Shown here piece after piece: positions 16,155 through 24,045 of a DNA stretch of 64,000 nucleotides. A program made the translations under genes and the position numbers. This DNA comes from Streptomyces akebiae (GTDB lineage Bacteria; Actinomycetota; Actinomycetes; Streptomycetales; Streptomycetaceae). The stretch is taken from the NCBI RefSeq assembly GCF_019599145.1, contig NZ_CP080647.1, positions 4,836,001-4,900,000 on the forward strand, written 5' to 3'. Each line of letters begins with the position of its first letter. The first letter of the stretch is position 1. A model generated the notes under the pieces. The model searched no databases. It was not told where the DNA came from and worked only from the letters and a program-made list of their open reading frames with translations.

Positions 16155-17735
16155 TCAGCCGAAGGTGACGTTCAACTTGCCGTCGCTGCCGAAGGACCAG
16201 TGCAGCCCGCCGGAGTACGCAGAGCACCGGGACCCGTTCGTCCCGGACCAGAACTGGTTGGAGCTGTCGGAGCTGCCGATGATCCGGTCGTTCGTCCCGC
16301 TCCCGCTACGGCAGGAGGTGTTGTCGCGGAACACAGATGTACCGCCGTCGAAGTTGAAGTTCCGCTCGGTGTTGTCGATGCTCACGTTGCCGGAGACCGC
16401 CATGGTGCCCGGGTTGCTGTTCCACGTGAAACCGTGCTTGCCGTTGTCGTAGGCGATGCTGCGCCGGACGATGTGGTTCACGGCGATGTCGTCGCCGCCG
16501 AGCTTGTAGCCGTTGCGGTCGCCGTTGCCGGCCTGCGAGCCGTCGCTGAGCGTGCCGTTCTCGTAGGCGAGGGAGTCCTCGATGGTCACCGGGCCGATGG
16601 GTCCGGTGTCCGGCTTGGTGTAGAGGTCCCAGCCGTCGTCGATGTTGTTGTGGGCGACGGCGTACCGGAACACGTTCCCGGACCCGGTCGTCAGCTTCGC
16701 CGCGAACCCGTCCGCGTCCTCGCCGTCGGAGTCGGCGTTGTCGTGCGACTCGGCGCTCAGGATGAGGTTGTTGGCGGGCCACTCGCTGCTGGGCGAGGTG
16801 GAGGAGATACGGCCGAGCTGGAGCCCCGTGTCACGGTTGAAGCGGGTCACCGTGCGCTCGACGACGTTGTTGCTGCCGCCGACGTAGATGCCGTTGTCCC
16901 CGGCCCGCTCGACGACGAGGCCCTTGACGTGCCAGTACGAGGCGTTGAGCTGCAGCCCTCGGTTCGACGAACTCTCGCTCTGCGCGGAGAAGTTGAGGAC
17001 CGGCGTCTCGCCCGGGTAGGCGGTCAGGGTCGTACGGGCGGCGGAGGTCCCGGAGCTGCCGACCGGGATCGTGACGGTCGACGCCTGGGCGTACGTGCCG
17101 CCGCGCAGGTAGATCGTCCCGCCGGCCGTGATCCGGCTGATGGCCGAGGTGAGGGTGGTGGGGGCCGAGACGGTGCCGGCCGCGCTGTCGGTCCCGGTCG
17201 GCGAGACGTAGAGGGCGGAACTCGACGGCGGCGGGGTGGTGTTGCCGCCGTCGGGCACGTTGGCGTCGAGGTAGTCGATGTTGGGGAGCCCGGTGGCGGC
17301 AGTGGGGTTGATCCGGATGACGTTGCTGCCCGACGTGACCGGCACGGTCAACGTCTTGGTGGTCCACGCCGTCCAGGTGCCGGTGGTCTCGAAGGACGTG
17401 GTCGCGGCGGTCGTTCCGTTCACGGTGACGCTCGCGGCCCGCGCGGCCGTGGTGCCGTTGGCGAACCGGACGGACAGGGTCGCCGTGCCCGATGCGGGTG
17501 CGGACACGGTGAACTGTGCGTAGGCGCCGGCGGCGTTGGTGCCGTTGCAGAATCCGCTGCCCGAGTATCCGGTCCAGTCGGAGTCGATCGTCCCGGTGCA
17601 GACGGCGGGTGCCGTCTCGGCCTCGTACCGGGTGGTCGCGGCCTGCGCCGCCGTACCGGACAGCGCGACCAGCAGCCCTGCCACCAGGCTTGCGCTCGCC
17701 ATCGCCATGACGGGTCTCACGTGCGTCGATTGCAT
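16155..17735 (-). CDS. Secreted pectate lyase-like enzyme with carbohydrate-binding module (probably PL9)
   Basis: The 526-residue protein has a signal peptide (residues 1-32, ending GTAAQAA). A CBM6/35-type module (about 33-165) follows, with TRYEAETAPAVCTG, NTTAARAASVTVNG-like strands and NVIRINPTAATGLPNIDYLD. After a Pro/Ser linker, a right-handed parallel beta-helix (about 175-526) begins LYVSPTGTDSAAGTVSAPTT and GGTIYLRGGTYAQ. It contains DADGFAAKLTTGSGNVF, NIDDGWDLYTKPDTGPIGPV and HGFTWNSNPGTMAVSGN, the pattern of family 9 polysaccharide lyases. It should cleave pectin-type polygalacturonate outside the cell. A perfect 12-bp palindrome upstream suggests LacI-type control by sugar availability. 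Family number is from recognition, not search. Confidence 0.85.
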   Translation of the reverse strand: MQSTHVRPVMAMASASLVAGLLVALSGTAAQAATTRYEAETAPAVCTGTIDSDWTGYSGSGFCNGTNAAGAYAQFTVSAPASGTATLSVRFANGTTAARAASVTVNGTTAATTSFETTGTWTAWTTKTLTVPVTSGSNVIRINPTAATGLPNIDYLDANVPDGGNTTPPPSSSALYVSPTGTDSAAGTVSAPTTLTSAISRITAGGTIYLRGGTYAQASTVTIPVGSSGTSAARTTLTAYPGETPVLNFSAQSESSSNRGLQLNASYWHVKGLVVERAGDNGIYVGGSNNVVERTVTRFNRDTGLQLGRISSTSPSSEWPANNLILSAESHDNADSDGEDADGFAAKLTTGSGNVFRYAVAHNNIDDGWDLYTKPDTGPIGPVTIEDSLAYENGTLSDGSQAGNGDRNGYKLGGDDIAVNHIVRRSIAYDNGKHGFTWNSNPGTMAVSGNVSIDNTERNFNFDGGTSVFRDNTSCRSGSGTNDRIIGSSDSSNQFWSGTNGSRCSAYSGGLHWSFGSDGKLNVTFG

Positions 17736-17783
17736 CGTTCGGTCTCCAGGGATGAGATCCAGAATGTGGTCCGAAGTGCATGC

Positions 17784-17797
17784 AGAAAGCGCTTTCC
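17784..17797. promoter_or_regulatory. LacI-type operator upstream of the pectate lyase
   Basis: GAAAGCGCTTTC (17785-17796) is a perfect 12-bp palindrome about 50-60 bases upstream of the lyase start. A central CG with symmetric A/T-rich arms is the classic form of LacI-family operators at sugar-utilisation genes. The cognate regulator is not encoded beside it. Confidence 0.6.
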
Positions 17798-17966
17798 CTG
17801 GGAGGGAGTGTCCGGGGGTGAACTGAGCACGTCAATAGAACGCGCAAACTTTTGTTCACATGGATGAACCGAGATGGGCGAAGGGTCAGCGCAAAGCGGG
17901 AGACATCATCTGAGGAAGTGACGCCTGTCTGAGCATGTGAACGCCGTGCTGCGTGGGCGGTAGGCG

Positions 17967-19127
17967 TTACCGGCGGGCGTTGAGCCGGGCGGCCTGGCGG
18001 GTGAGGTGGGCGCGTTCGGCGAGGTTGGGGGCCTTGTCGGCGGCCTCGGTGTAGAGCCGTGCGGCTTTGGCCAGGTCGCCGTCACGCTCGTGGAGGTGGG
18101 CCGCGACCGCGGTGTGGCGGGGCAGGGAGTCGTCCAGTTCGGCGAGCGCGGCCAGACCGGCGCGGGGTCCGTCGGCCTCGCCGACGGCGACCGCGCGGTT
18201 GAGCCGGACGATGGGGTTGTCGGTCAGACGGGCCAGCTCGTCGTACCACTCGACGATCTGCACCCAGTCGGTCTCGTCGGCGGTGGGCGCGTCGGCGTGG
18301 AGAGCGGCGATGGCGGCCTGGGCCTGGAACTCGCCGAGCCGGTCGCGCGCGAGGGCCGCCTGAAGGATCCGCACGCCGTCGGCGATGAGACGCGTGTCCC
18401 ACCGGCCGCGGTCCTGTTCGGCGAGCGGCACCAGGCTGCCGTCGGGCGCGGTCCGGGCGGCGCGCCGGGCGTGGTGGAGCAGCATGAGGGCGAGTAGCCC
18501 GGCCACCTCGGGATGGTCGATCGCGGCCGCGAGCTGCCGGGTGAGCCGGATGGCCTCGGCCGCGAGGTCGACGTCGCCGGAGTAGCCCTCGTTGAAGACG
18601 AGGTAGAGCACGCGCAGCACGGTGGCGACGTCGGCCGGCCGGTCGAGGCGCACGCCGGAGACAGTCCGCTTCGCCCGACTGATGCGCTGCGCCATGGTCG
18701 CCTCGGGCACGAGGTAGGCCTCGGCGATCTGCCGGGTGGTGAGCCCGCCGACGGCGCGCAGGGTGAGCGCGACCGCCGACGCGGGGGTGAGCGACGGGTG
18801 GGCGCACAGGAAGTAGAGCTGGAGCGTGTCGTCCACGGCGGGCGCGGGCCCGGCCACCGGCTCCTCCTCGACGCGGTCCTCACGCCGACGGCGGGCGGCG
18901 TCGGCGCGGGCCGCGTCGAGGAACTTGCGCCAGGCCACGGTGACCAGCCAGCCCTTGGGATCCCGCGGCGGGTCGGCCGGCCAGACGCGGAGCGCCTCGA
19001 CCAGCGCGTCCTGCACGGCGTCCTCGGCCGCCGCGAAGTCGGCTCCGCGGCGGACGAGGACGGTGAGCACGCTGGGCGTGAGGCTCCTGAGCAGGACCTC
19101 GTCCATGGTGGACACCGGTGTTGTCAC
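17967..19127 (-). CDS. ECF-type sigma factor, ECF42 group
   Basis: The 386-residue protein starts at GTG 19127, whose GTGA overlaps the stop of the DGPF gene. Region 2 has FAAAEDAVQDALVEALRVWP and PKGWLVTVAWRKFLDAARAD. Region 4 has LTTRQIAEAYLVPEATMAQR and SRAKRTVSG. About 200 extra residues follow, forming a tetratricopeptide-like C-terminal extension (for example VLYLVFNEGYSGDVDL and YDELARLTDNPIVRLNRAVA). That extension, and a DGPF-domain partner, define the ECF42 group. These sigma factors have no anti-sigma factor; the extension is thought to control activity. The pair is translationally coupled. Confidence 0.92.
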   Translation of the reverse strand: MTTPVSTMDEVLLRSLTPSVLTVLVRRGADFAAAEDAVQDALVEALRVWPADPPRDPKGWLVTVAWRKFLDAARADAARRRREDRVEEEPVAGPAPAVDDTLQLYFLCAHPSLTPASAVALTLRAVGGLTTRQIAEAYLVPEATMAQRISRAKRTVSGVRLDRPADVATVLRVLYLVFNEGYSGDVDLAAEAIRLTRQLAAAIDHPEVAGLLALMLLHHARRAARTAPDGSLVPLAEQDRGRWDTRLIADGVRILQAALARDRLGEFQAQAAIAALHADAPTADETDWVQIVEWYDELARLTDNPIVRLNRAVAVGEADGPRAGLAALAELDDSLPRHTAVAAHLHERDGDLAKAARLYTEAADKAPNLAERAHLTRQAARLNARR

Positions 19128-19531
19128 TCCGTGATGGTGGGCTGCACGCCGTAGAACGGGCGCACCTCCAGCCACTCGTGGATCGGCTTGCCGCCCGCAC
19201 CGGGGGCGGCCGACAGCTCCCCGGCCAGCTCGACGGCACGCTCGTAGCTGTCGACGTCGATGATCATCCAGCCGGCGATCAGGTCCTTGGTCTCGGCGAA
19301 CGGGCCGTCGGTGACCGGCGGGCGCCCCTCACCGTCGTAGCGGACCCACGCCCCCTCAGGCGCGAGCGCCTGGCCGTCGACGAACTCGCCGGTCTTCTCC
19401 AGCCGGGCGGCGAAGTCGTTCATGTACTGCATGTGCGCCGAGATCTCATCGGGGCTCCACTGGTCCATCGGCACGTCGTTGACCGGGGCCGGGGCGCCTC
19501 GGTAGTGCTTCAGCAGCAGGTACTTGGCCAT
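19124..19531 (-). CDS. YCII-related DGPF-domain protein
   Basis: The 135-residue product carries the DGPF signature in VTDGPFAETKDLIAGWMIID and the usual start MAKYLLLKHYRGAPAP. These YCII-fold proteins are encoded beside ECF42 sigma factors and are their best conserved targets; biochemical function is unknown. It is the first gene of a two-gene unit with the sigma factor, overlapping it by GTGA. A candidate ECF42 promoter lies 53-79 bases upstream of the ATG. Length matches the family. Confidence 0.92.
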   Translation of the reverse strand: MAKYLLLKHYRGAPAPVNDVPMDQWSPDEISAHMQYMNDFAARLEKTGEFVDGQALAPEGAWVRYDGEGRPPVTDGPFAETKDLIAGWMIIDVDSYERAVELAGELSAAPGAGGKPIHEWLEVRPFYGVQPTITE

Positions 19532-19583
19532 CGTCGTACTCCTCGGGGCTCGTGCGACTCATTGTGGTCGCGTTCAACCCGGG

Positions 19584-19610
19584 GACGGAGCGGGACTCGG
19601 GTTCTCGACA
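19584..19610 (-). promoter_or_regulatory. Candidate ECF42-dependent promoter
   Basis: On the minus strand TGTCGA (19610-19605) is followed after 17 bases by CGTC (19587-19584), about 53 bases before the DGPF start. As I recall, ECF42 promoters in Streptomyces have TGTCGA at -35 and a short CG(A/T)C at -10, so this would make the unit self-activating. Confidence 0.5.
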
Positions 19611-19841
19611 TCGCCGTCGGACTTTTTCCGGGGGACTTTTTCCGGGGACTTTTTCGGGAGCCGGGCGGGAGCGGGTGCCGGCGGTGCAAGGGCCGCGGAC
19701 GGCCGGTAGCGGGGACCGCGACAGCGGCGGCCCCGGGGCGGCAGGCGGGACGGAGGGCCGGGCACGAGCCGGAAACGAAGCCGGAAACGACAAAGGCAAG
19801 GAGGTCATGCACTCCTTGCCACTCTCAACGTATAGCGCACC

Positions 19842-19865
19842 GGGGGGCTTGCGGCAAGGCCCCCG
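19842..19865 (+). promoter_or_regulatory. Rifamycin-associated element (RAE)
   Basis: The inverted repeat GGGGCTTGCGGCAAGGCCCC (within 19842-19865) lies 57 bases before the ATG of the glycosyltransferase. It matches the element I remember as the RAE, found upstream of rifamycin-inactivation genes and helR in actinobacteria and required for rifamycin induction. A TATAGC at 19831-19836 could be the -10 box, which would put the element at the transcription start. Exact consensus should be checked against published RAE alignments. Confidence 0.8.
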
Positions 19866-19921
19866 TGGTGCCGCAGAATCTCCGGCCTGAGCCTGAATCG
19901 ACGAAAACCGGGGGCGCTTGG

Positions 19922-21307
19922 ATGCGTGTGCTGTTGGCGAACTACGACTCGCGCGGGGGCGTCGAGCCGCTGGTGGGACTCGCGGTCCGGCTGCGTGAAC
20001 TCGACGCGGAGGTGCGGGTGTGCGCGCCGCCGGACGAGGAGTTCGCGCGGCGGCTGGCAGGTGTCGGCGTACCGCTGGTGCCGTTCGGCCGCCCCGTACG
20101 TGCGCTGATGACCGCGGCGGCGCCGCCGACGCCGGGCGGCGTGCCCCGGCGTGCGGCCGAGTTGCTCGCGGAGTTCGACACGGTCGCCGAGGCGGCCGAA
20201 GGCTGTGACGTCCTGGTGGCGACGGGGCTGCTCCCGGCCGCGGCCTGTGTGCGGTCGGTGGCCGACAAGCTGGGCATTCCGTACGTGTACGCGAGCTTCC
20301 AGTCCGTCTCCTTGCCGTCGCCCCACCATCCGCCGATGGCCCGGCCGGGGCGGCCGTTGCCGACGGACACGACCGACAACCGCGCCCTCTGGGACTTCGA
20401 CGCCCGGAGCGCGAACGACCTGTTCGGTGACGTGATCAACACCCACCGGACGTCGGTCGGCCTGCCACCGGTGGCCGACGTCCGCGACCACGTCTTCACC
20501 GACCGGCCGTGGCTGGCGACGGATCCGGTGCTGGATCCATGGAGGTCGCCGTCGGAGGTCGAGGTCGCGGGGGAGGGCGTACGACGCGAACCGCCGGAGG
20601 TCGAGGCCGCCGCAGAGGGCGTACGACGCGAACCGCCGGAGGTCGAGGCCGCCGCAGAGGGCGTACGACGCGAACCGCCGTCCTTCGGCCTCGGCGTCGA
20701 CGGCGTCGTGCAGACCGGCACATGGATCGTGCCGGACGAGAGACCGCTCGCGGCCGAGCTGGTGGCGTTCCTGGACGCGGGCGCGCCGCCCGTGTACGTC
20801 GGCTTCGGCAGCATCGCCATCGGCGGCTCGGAGGATGTCGCCCGAGCCTGCGTCGAGGCGATCCGCGCGCACGGTCGCCGCGTGATCCTCTCCCGGGGCT
20901 GGGCGGAACTGGCCGTCCTCGACGACCGGGACGACTGCTTCGTCGTCGGCGAGGCCAACCACCACGCGCTGTTCCGCCGCGTCGCCGCCGTCGTCCACCA
21001 CGGGGGCGCGGGTACGACGACGACGGCGACCTGGGCGGGCGCGCCCCAGGTGGTGGTGCCCCAGGGCGCGGACCAGCCGTACTTCGCGGGCCGGGTGGCC
21101 GACCTGGGCATCGGCGTGGCCCACGACGGCCCGACCCCGACGTTCGAGTCCCTGTCGGCGGCACTGAAGCCGGCCCTGGCGCCGGAGACGGCGGCGCGGG
21201 CGGCCGAGGTGGCCGGGATGGTCCTGCCGGACGGGGCGACGCGGGCGGCGCGGCTGCTGCTCGACACGTACGGAAGGGAGCGGCGGGGGTCGGCGGCGCC
21301 GGCGTGA
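19922..21307 (+). CDS. rgt: GT1 glycosyltransferase, probable rifamycin glycosyltransferase
   Basis: The 461-residue protein has a GT-B fold of the macrolide/glycopeptide glycosyltransferase type. The N-terminal acceptor domain starts MRVLLANYDSRGGVEPLVGL. The C-terminal sugar-nucleotide domain starts near PDERPLAAELVAFLDAGAPP, with VYVGFGSIAIGG and the donor-binding signature VHHGGAGTTTTATWAGAPQV then PQGADQPYFAGRV. An upstream RAE and a downstream helR indicate a role in glucosylating, and so inactivating, rifamycin (family known from Rgt). The start is the ATG at 19922 within GCTTGGATG; no strong Shine-Dalgarno is seen. An unusual 42-residue insertion (residues 212-253) of three 14-residue repeats lies in the interdomain linker. 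Substrate is inference from context. Confidence 0.8.
   Translation: MRVLLANYDSRGGVEPLVGLAVRLRELDAEVRVCAPPDEEFARRLAGVGVPLVPFGRPVRALMTAAAPPTPGGVPRRAAELLAEFDTVAEAAEGCDVLVATGLLPAAACVRSVADKLGIPYVYASFQSVSLPSPHHPPMARPGRPLPTDTTDNRALWDFDARSANDLFGDVINTHRTSVGLPPVADVRDHVFTDRPWLATDPVLDPWRSPSEVEVAGEGVRREPPEVEAAAEGVRREPPEVEAAAEGVRREPPSFGLGVDGVVQTGTWIVPDERPLAAELVAFLDAGAPPVYVGFGSIAIGGSEDVARACVEAIRAHGRRVILSRGWAELAVLDDRDDCFVVGEANHHALFRRVAAVVHHGGAGTTTTATWAGAPQVVVPQGADQPYFAGRVADLGIGVAHDGPTPTFESLSAALKPALAPETAARAAEVAGMVLPDGATRAARLLLDTYGRERRGSAAPA
20555..20680 (+). repeat. Three 42-bp in-frame tandem repeats in rgt
   Basis: Three directly adjacent 42-base units encode 14 residues each. Units 2 and 3 (20597-20638, 20639-20680) are identical and encode EVEAAAEGVRREPP; unit 1 differs at a few bases. 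They fall between the two domains of the glycosyltransferase, where length change should be tolerated. Confidence 0.95.
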
Positions 21308-21666
21308 GCGGGGCCCGTGCCGGCGTGAGCGGGGGGGGTGGCGGGCGGGCAGGGGCGTACGACCGGTGGGCCAGCGCCAGGGCCAGGGCCAGGGCCAGGG
21401 CCTGTGACTGGCGGGCTGGTCGACCGGCGGCCGGGGCCCACGACCGGTACTCCGGGCCCCACGACCGGCGTGAGCCGCCCCCAGGCCACGGCACACCACG
21501 CCATGCGGCACACCCACTCCCTGTGACGCACCCCCGCCCACAAGGCACCACCCCACCCCACCCCCGTCACGACGCACCCCACCCCCCGAGGCACCCCCGC
21601 CCCGCAGGACCGCCGCCCGCACCCCCACACTCGAAGCACGCGCACATGACGTTCGGAGTCAATGAG
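21308..21666. other. rgt-helR intergenic region, simple repeats
   Basis: The 359 bases between rgt and helR contain an AGGGCC hexamer run (about 21376-21402) and two near-copies of GGGCC(C)CACGACCGG at about 21438-21470, which include a short GGGGCCC/GGGCCCC hairpin. A C-rich, CCCCACC-type stretch runs to 21630. No second RAE was found, so helR is probably read from the rgt promoter or from an unrecognised one. A GGAG ribosome binding site stands 7 bases before the helR ATG. Confidence 0.5.
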
Positions 21667-24036
21667 ATGAACCCCCCGACCATCCCCACCAACCCCAGCG
21701 CGTTCCGCCTCCCCGACCGACTAGCCGCGAAAGCCGACCCCTCCCTCATCTCGACCGACGAGCGGCACTTCGCGGCCCTCGCCACCTGCCTCGCCCAGTC
21801 GATCGCCGAGGCCTCCGCGCAGCTCGACGCCGAACGGCGGGCCCCCGGCGGCCTGGGCCGGCACGCCATGGACCGCGACACGGAGATCCACCGCCTGACC
21901 GCCCGTCTGCGCACCCTGCGCCGCTTCGGCCTGGACCTGTGCCTCGGCCACATGGTGACCGAGGACGCCCCGGAGACCCCCGTCTACATCGGCCGCCTGG
22001 GCCTCACCGACAGCACCACGGGCCGCCGCCTGCTGATCGACTGGCGCTCCCCCGCCGCCGAGCCCTTCTTCGGCGCGACGCACGCCAACCCGATGGGCCT
22101 CACCAGCCGCCGCCGCTACCGCTGGACCGACGGCCGTGTCAGCGACTACTGGGACGAGATCTTCTCCTCCTCCGCACTCGACAGCCGCACCGACCACCAC
22201 CACACCGCCGCCCTCGACGACCAGTCCGCGTTCATCGCCAGCCTGGGCACCAACAGGTCCGAGCGCATGCGGGACGTGCTCGGCACCATCCAGGCCGACC
22301 AGGACGCCGTCATCCGCGCGAGTTCCCGGGGCGCGCTGGTCGTGGACGGCGGCCCCGGCACCGGCAAGACGGTCGTCGCCCTGCACCGCTCCGCCTACCT
22401 CCTCCACTCCGACCCCCGTCTGGGCCACCGCCGGGGCGGCGTCCTCTTCGTCGGCCCCCACCGCCCGTACCTCTCCTACGTCGCCGACGTCCTGCCCAGC
22501 CTCGGCGAGGAGGGCGTGCAGACGTGCATCCTGCGGGACCTGGTCGAGGAGGGGGCGGCGGCCGGTGTCGAGCCCGACCCGGAGGTGGCGCGTCTGAAGT
22601 CGTCGGCGGCGCTGGTGGGCGGCATCGAGAAGGCCGTCCGCTTCTACGAGGAACCGCCCACCGAGGGCATGACGGTCACGACACCCTGGTCCGACATCCG
22701 GCTGAGCCCCGCCGACTGGACCGCGGCCTTCGACGCGGCGGAACCGGGCACCCCGCACAACGAGGCCCGCCACCAGGTCTGGGAGGAACTGCTCACCATC
22801 CTGACCGACAGGCACGAGGCGCAAACCGCCGCCGATCCCGCCGGGGATGCCGAGTCCGAGGCGGCCGTACCACCCGCCCTCCTGCGCAGGGCCCTCCTCC
22901 AGAACAGGGACCTGGTCACGACCTTCAACCGGGCCTGGCCGCTTCTGGAGGCGGCGGACCTGGTGGGGGACCTGTGGTCGGTACCGGCGTACCTGCGGCT
23001 GTGCGCCCCCTGGCTGACCCGTGACGAAGTGCGGCGCCTCCAGCGCGACGACCCCCAGGCCTGGACGACCTCCGACCTCCCCCTCCTCGACGCCGCCCGT
23101 CAACGCCTGGGCGACCCGGAGACGGCCCGCCGCAAACGCCGCCACGCGGCCACCCTCGCCGCCCAGCGCGAGCGCATGACCCAGGTCGTGGACAACCTGA
23201 TCGAGGCGGTGTCCAACTCCGGCGCCGACGGCGACGACGGCGAAGGCCTGGTGACGATGCTGCGCGGCGAGGACGCCCAGGTGAGCCTGGTCGACGACGC
23301 CGAACTCCACACCGCCGACCCGGACCTGCTGGCGGGCCCCTTCGCCCACATCGTCGTGGACGAGGCGCAGGAACTGACCGACGCGGAATGGCAGATGCTG
23401 CTGCAGCGCTGCCCGTCCCGCAGTTTCACGATCGTCGGGGACCGCGCCCAGGCCAGGCACGGCTTCACGGAGTCCTGGGAGGACCGTCTGAAGAGGGTGG
23501 GCCTGGACCGCATCACGCAGTCCTCCCTCACCATCAACTACCGCACCCCGGAAGAGATCATGACGGAGGCGGAACCGGTGATCCGGGCCGCCCTCCCCGA
23601 CGCGAACGTCCCGACGTCCATCCGCAGCAACGGCATCCCGGTCGAACGCATCCTGACGTCGGACCTGACCTCGGACCTGGCGTCGAACCTGACCTCGGAC
23701 CTGGCGTCGAACCTGACCTCGGACCTGACATCAGACCTGCCCTCGGACCTGAACACCGCCCTGAACACCGCCCTGAGCACGACCCTGGGCACCTGGCTGT
23801 CCACCACCACCGACGGAACCGCGTGCGTGATCACCGCGCCGAGCTCCGCGACGCGCGTCCCCCCGACCCCCCGAGTCCGCCACCTCACCCCCGAACTGTC
23901 GAAGGGCCTCGAATTCGACCTCGTGGTCCTCATCGACCCGGAAACCTTCGGTGAGGGCATCGAGGGAGCGGTGGACCACTACGTGGCGATGACCCGGGCG
24001 ACCCAACGACTGGTGATCCTCACGACCACCTCCTGA
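21667..24036 (+). CDS. helR: RNA polymerase recycling motor ATPase HelR (HelD-like)
   Basis: The 789-residue protein is a superfamily 1 helicase-like ATPase of the HelD type. The N-terminus (residues about 20-90) forms the helical region that enters RNA polymerase (SIAEASAQLDAERRAPGGLG, then RDTEIHRLTARLRTLRRFG). Walker A is GGPGTGKT (228-235), and Walker B is VDEAQELT (DEAQ 565-568). Motif III-like is VGDRAQARHGF; motif IV-VI regions read INYRTPEEIMTEAEP, TPELSKGLEFDLVVL and HYVAMTRATQRLVIL. HelR proteins displace rifamycin from RNA polymerase and rescue transcription. The ATG at 21667 has GGAG 7 bases upstream; an earlier ATG at 21646 is weaker. It lies downstream of rgt and its RAE. Residues 663-706 are a repeat expansion (see separate entry). 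Confidence 0.88.
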   Translation: MNPPTIPTNPSAFRLPDRLAAKADPSLISTDERHFAALATCLAQSIAEASAQLDAERRAPGGLGRHAMDRDTEIHRLTARLRTLRRFGLDLCLGHMVTEDAPETPVYIGRLGLTDSTTGRRLLIDWRSPAAEPFFGATHANPMGLTSRRRYRWTDGRVSDYWDEIFSSSALDSRTDHHHTAALDDQSAFIASLGTNRSERMRDVLGTIQADQDAVIRASSRGALVVDGGPGTGKTVVALHRSAYLLHSDPRLGHRRGGVLFVGPHRPYLSYVADVLPSLGEEGVQTCILRDLVEEGAAAGVEPDPEVARLKSSAALVGGIEKAVRFYEEPPTEGMTVTTPWSDIRLSPADWTAAFDAAEPGTPHNEARHQVWEELLTILTDRHEAQTAADPAGDAESEAAVPPALLRRALLQNRDLVTTFNRAWPLLEAADLVGDLWSVPAYLRLCAPWLTRDEVRRLQRDDPQAWTTSDLPLLDAARQRLGDPETARRKRRHAATLAAQRERMTQVVDNLIEAVSNSGADGDDGEGLVTMLRGEDAQVSLVDDAELHTADPDLLAGPFAHIVVDEAQELTDAEWQMLLQRCPSRSFTIVGDRAQARHGFTESWEDRLKRVGLDRITQSSLTINYRTPEEIMTEAEPVIRAALPDANVPTSIRSNGIPVERILTSDLTSDLASNLTSDLASNLTSDLTSDLPSDLNTALNTALSTTLGTWLSTTTDGTACVITAPSSATRVPPTPRVRHLTPELSKGLEFDLVVLIDPETFGEGIEGAVDHYVAMTRATQRLVILTTTS
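23653..23784 (+). repeat. Eleven 12-bp in-frame units in helR
   Basis: Eleven consecutive 12-base units encode tetrapeptides starting with Leu: LTSD, LTSD, LASN, LTSD, LASN, LTSD, LTSD, LPSD, LNTA, LNTA, LSTT. They sit between the INYRTPEEI motif and the last helicase motifs, in a segment that other HelR proteins bridge with ordinary sequence, as far as I recall. Confidence 0.93.
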
Positions 24037-24045
24037 GCCCGACGT

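Noticed and set aside
20509..21666. Long 5' extension of the helR frame
   Set aside because: It overlaps rgt in another frame and is Arg/Gly-rich noise; the real start is at 21667 with GGAG.
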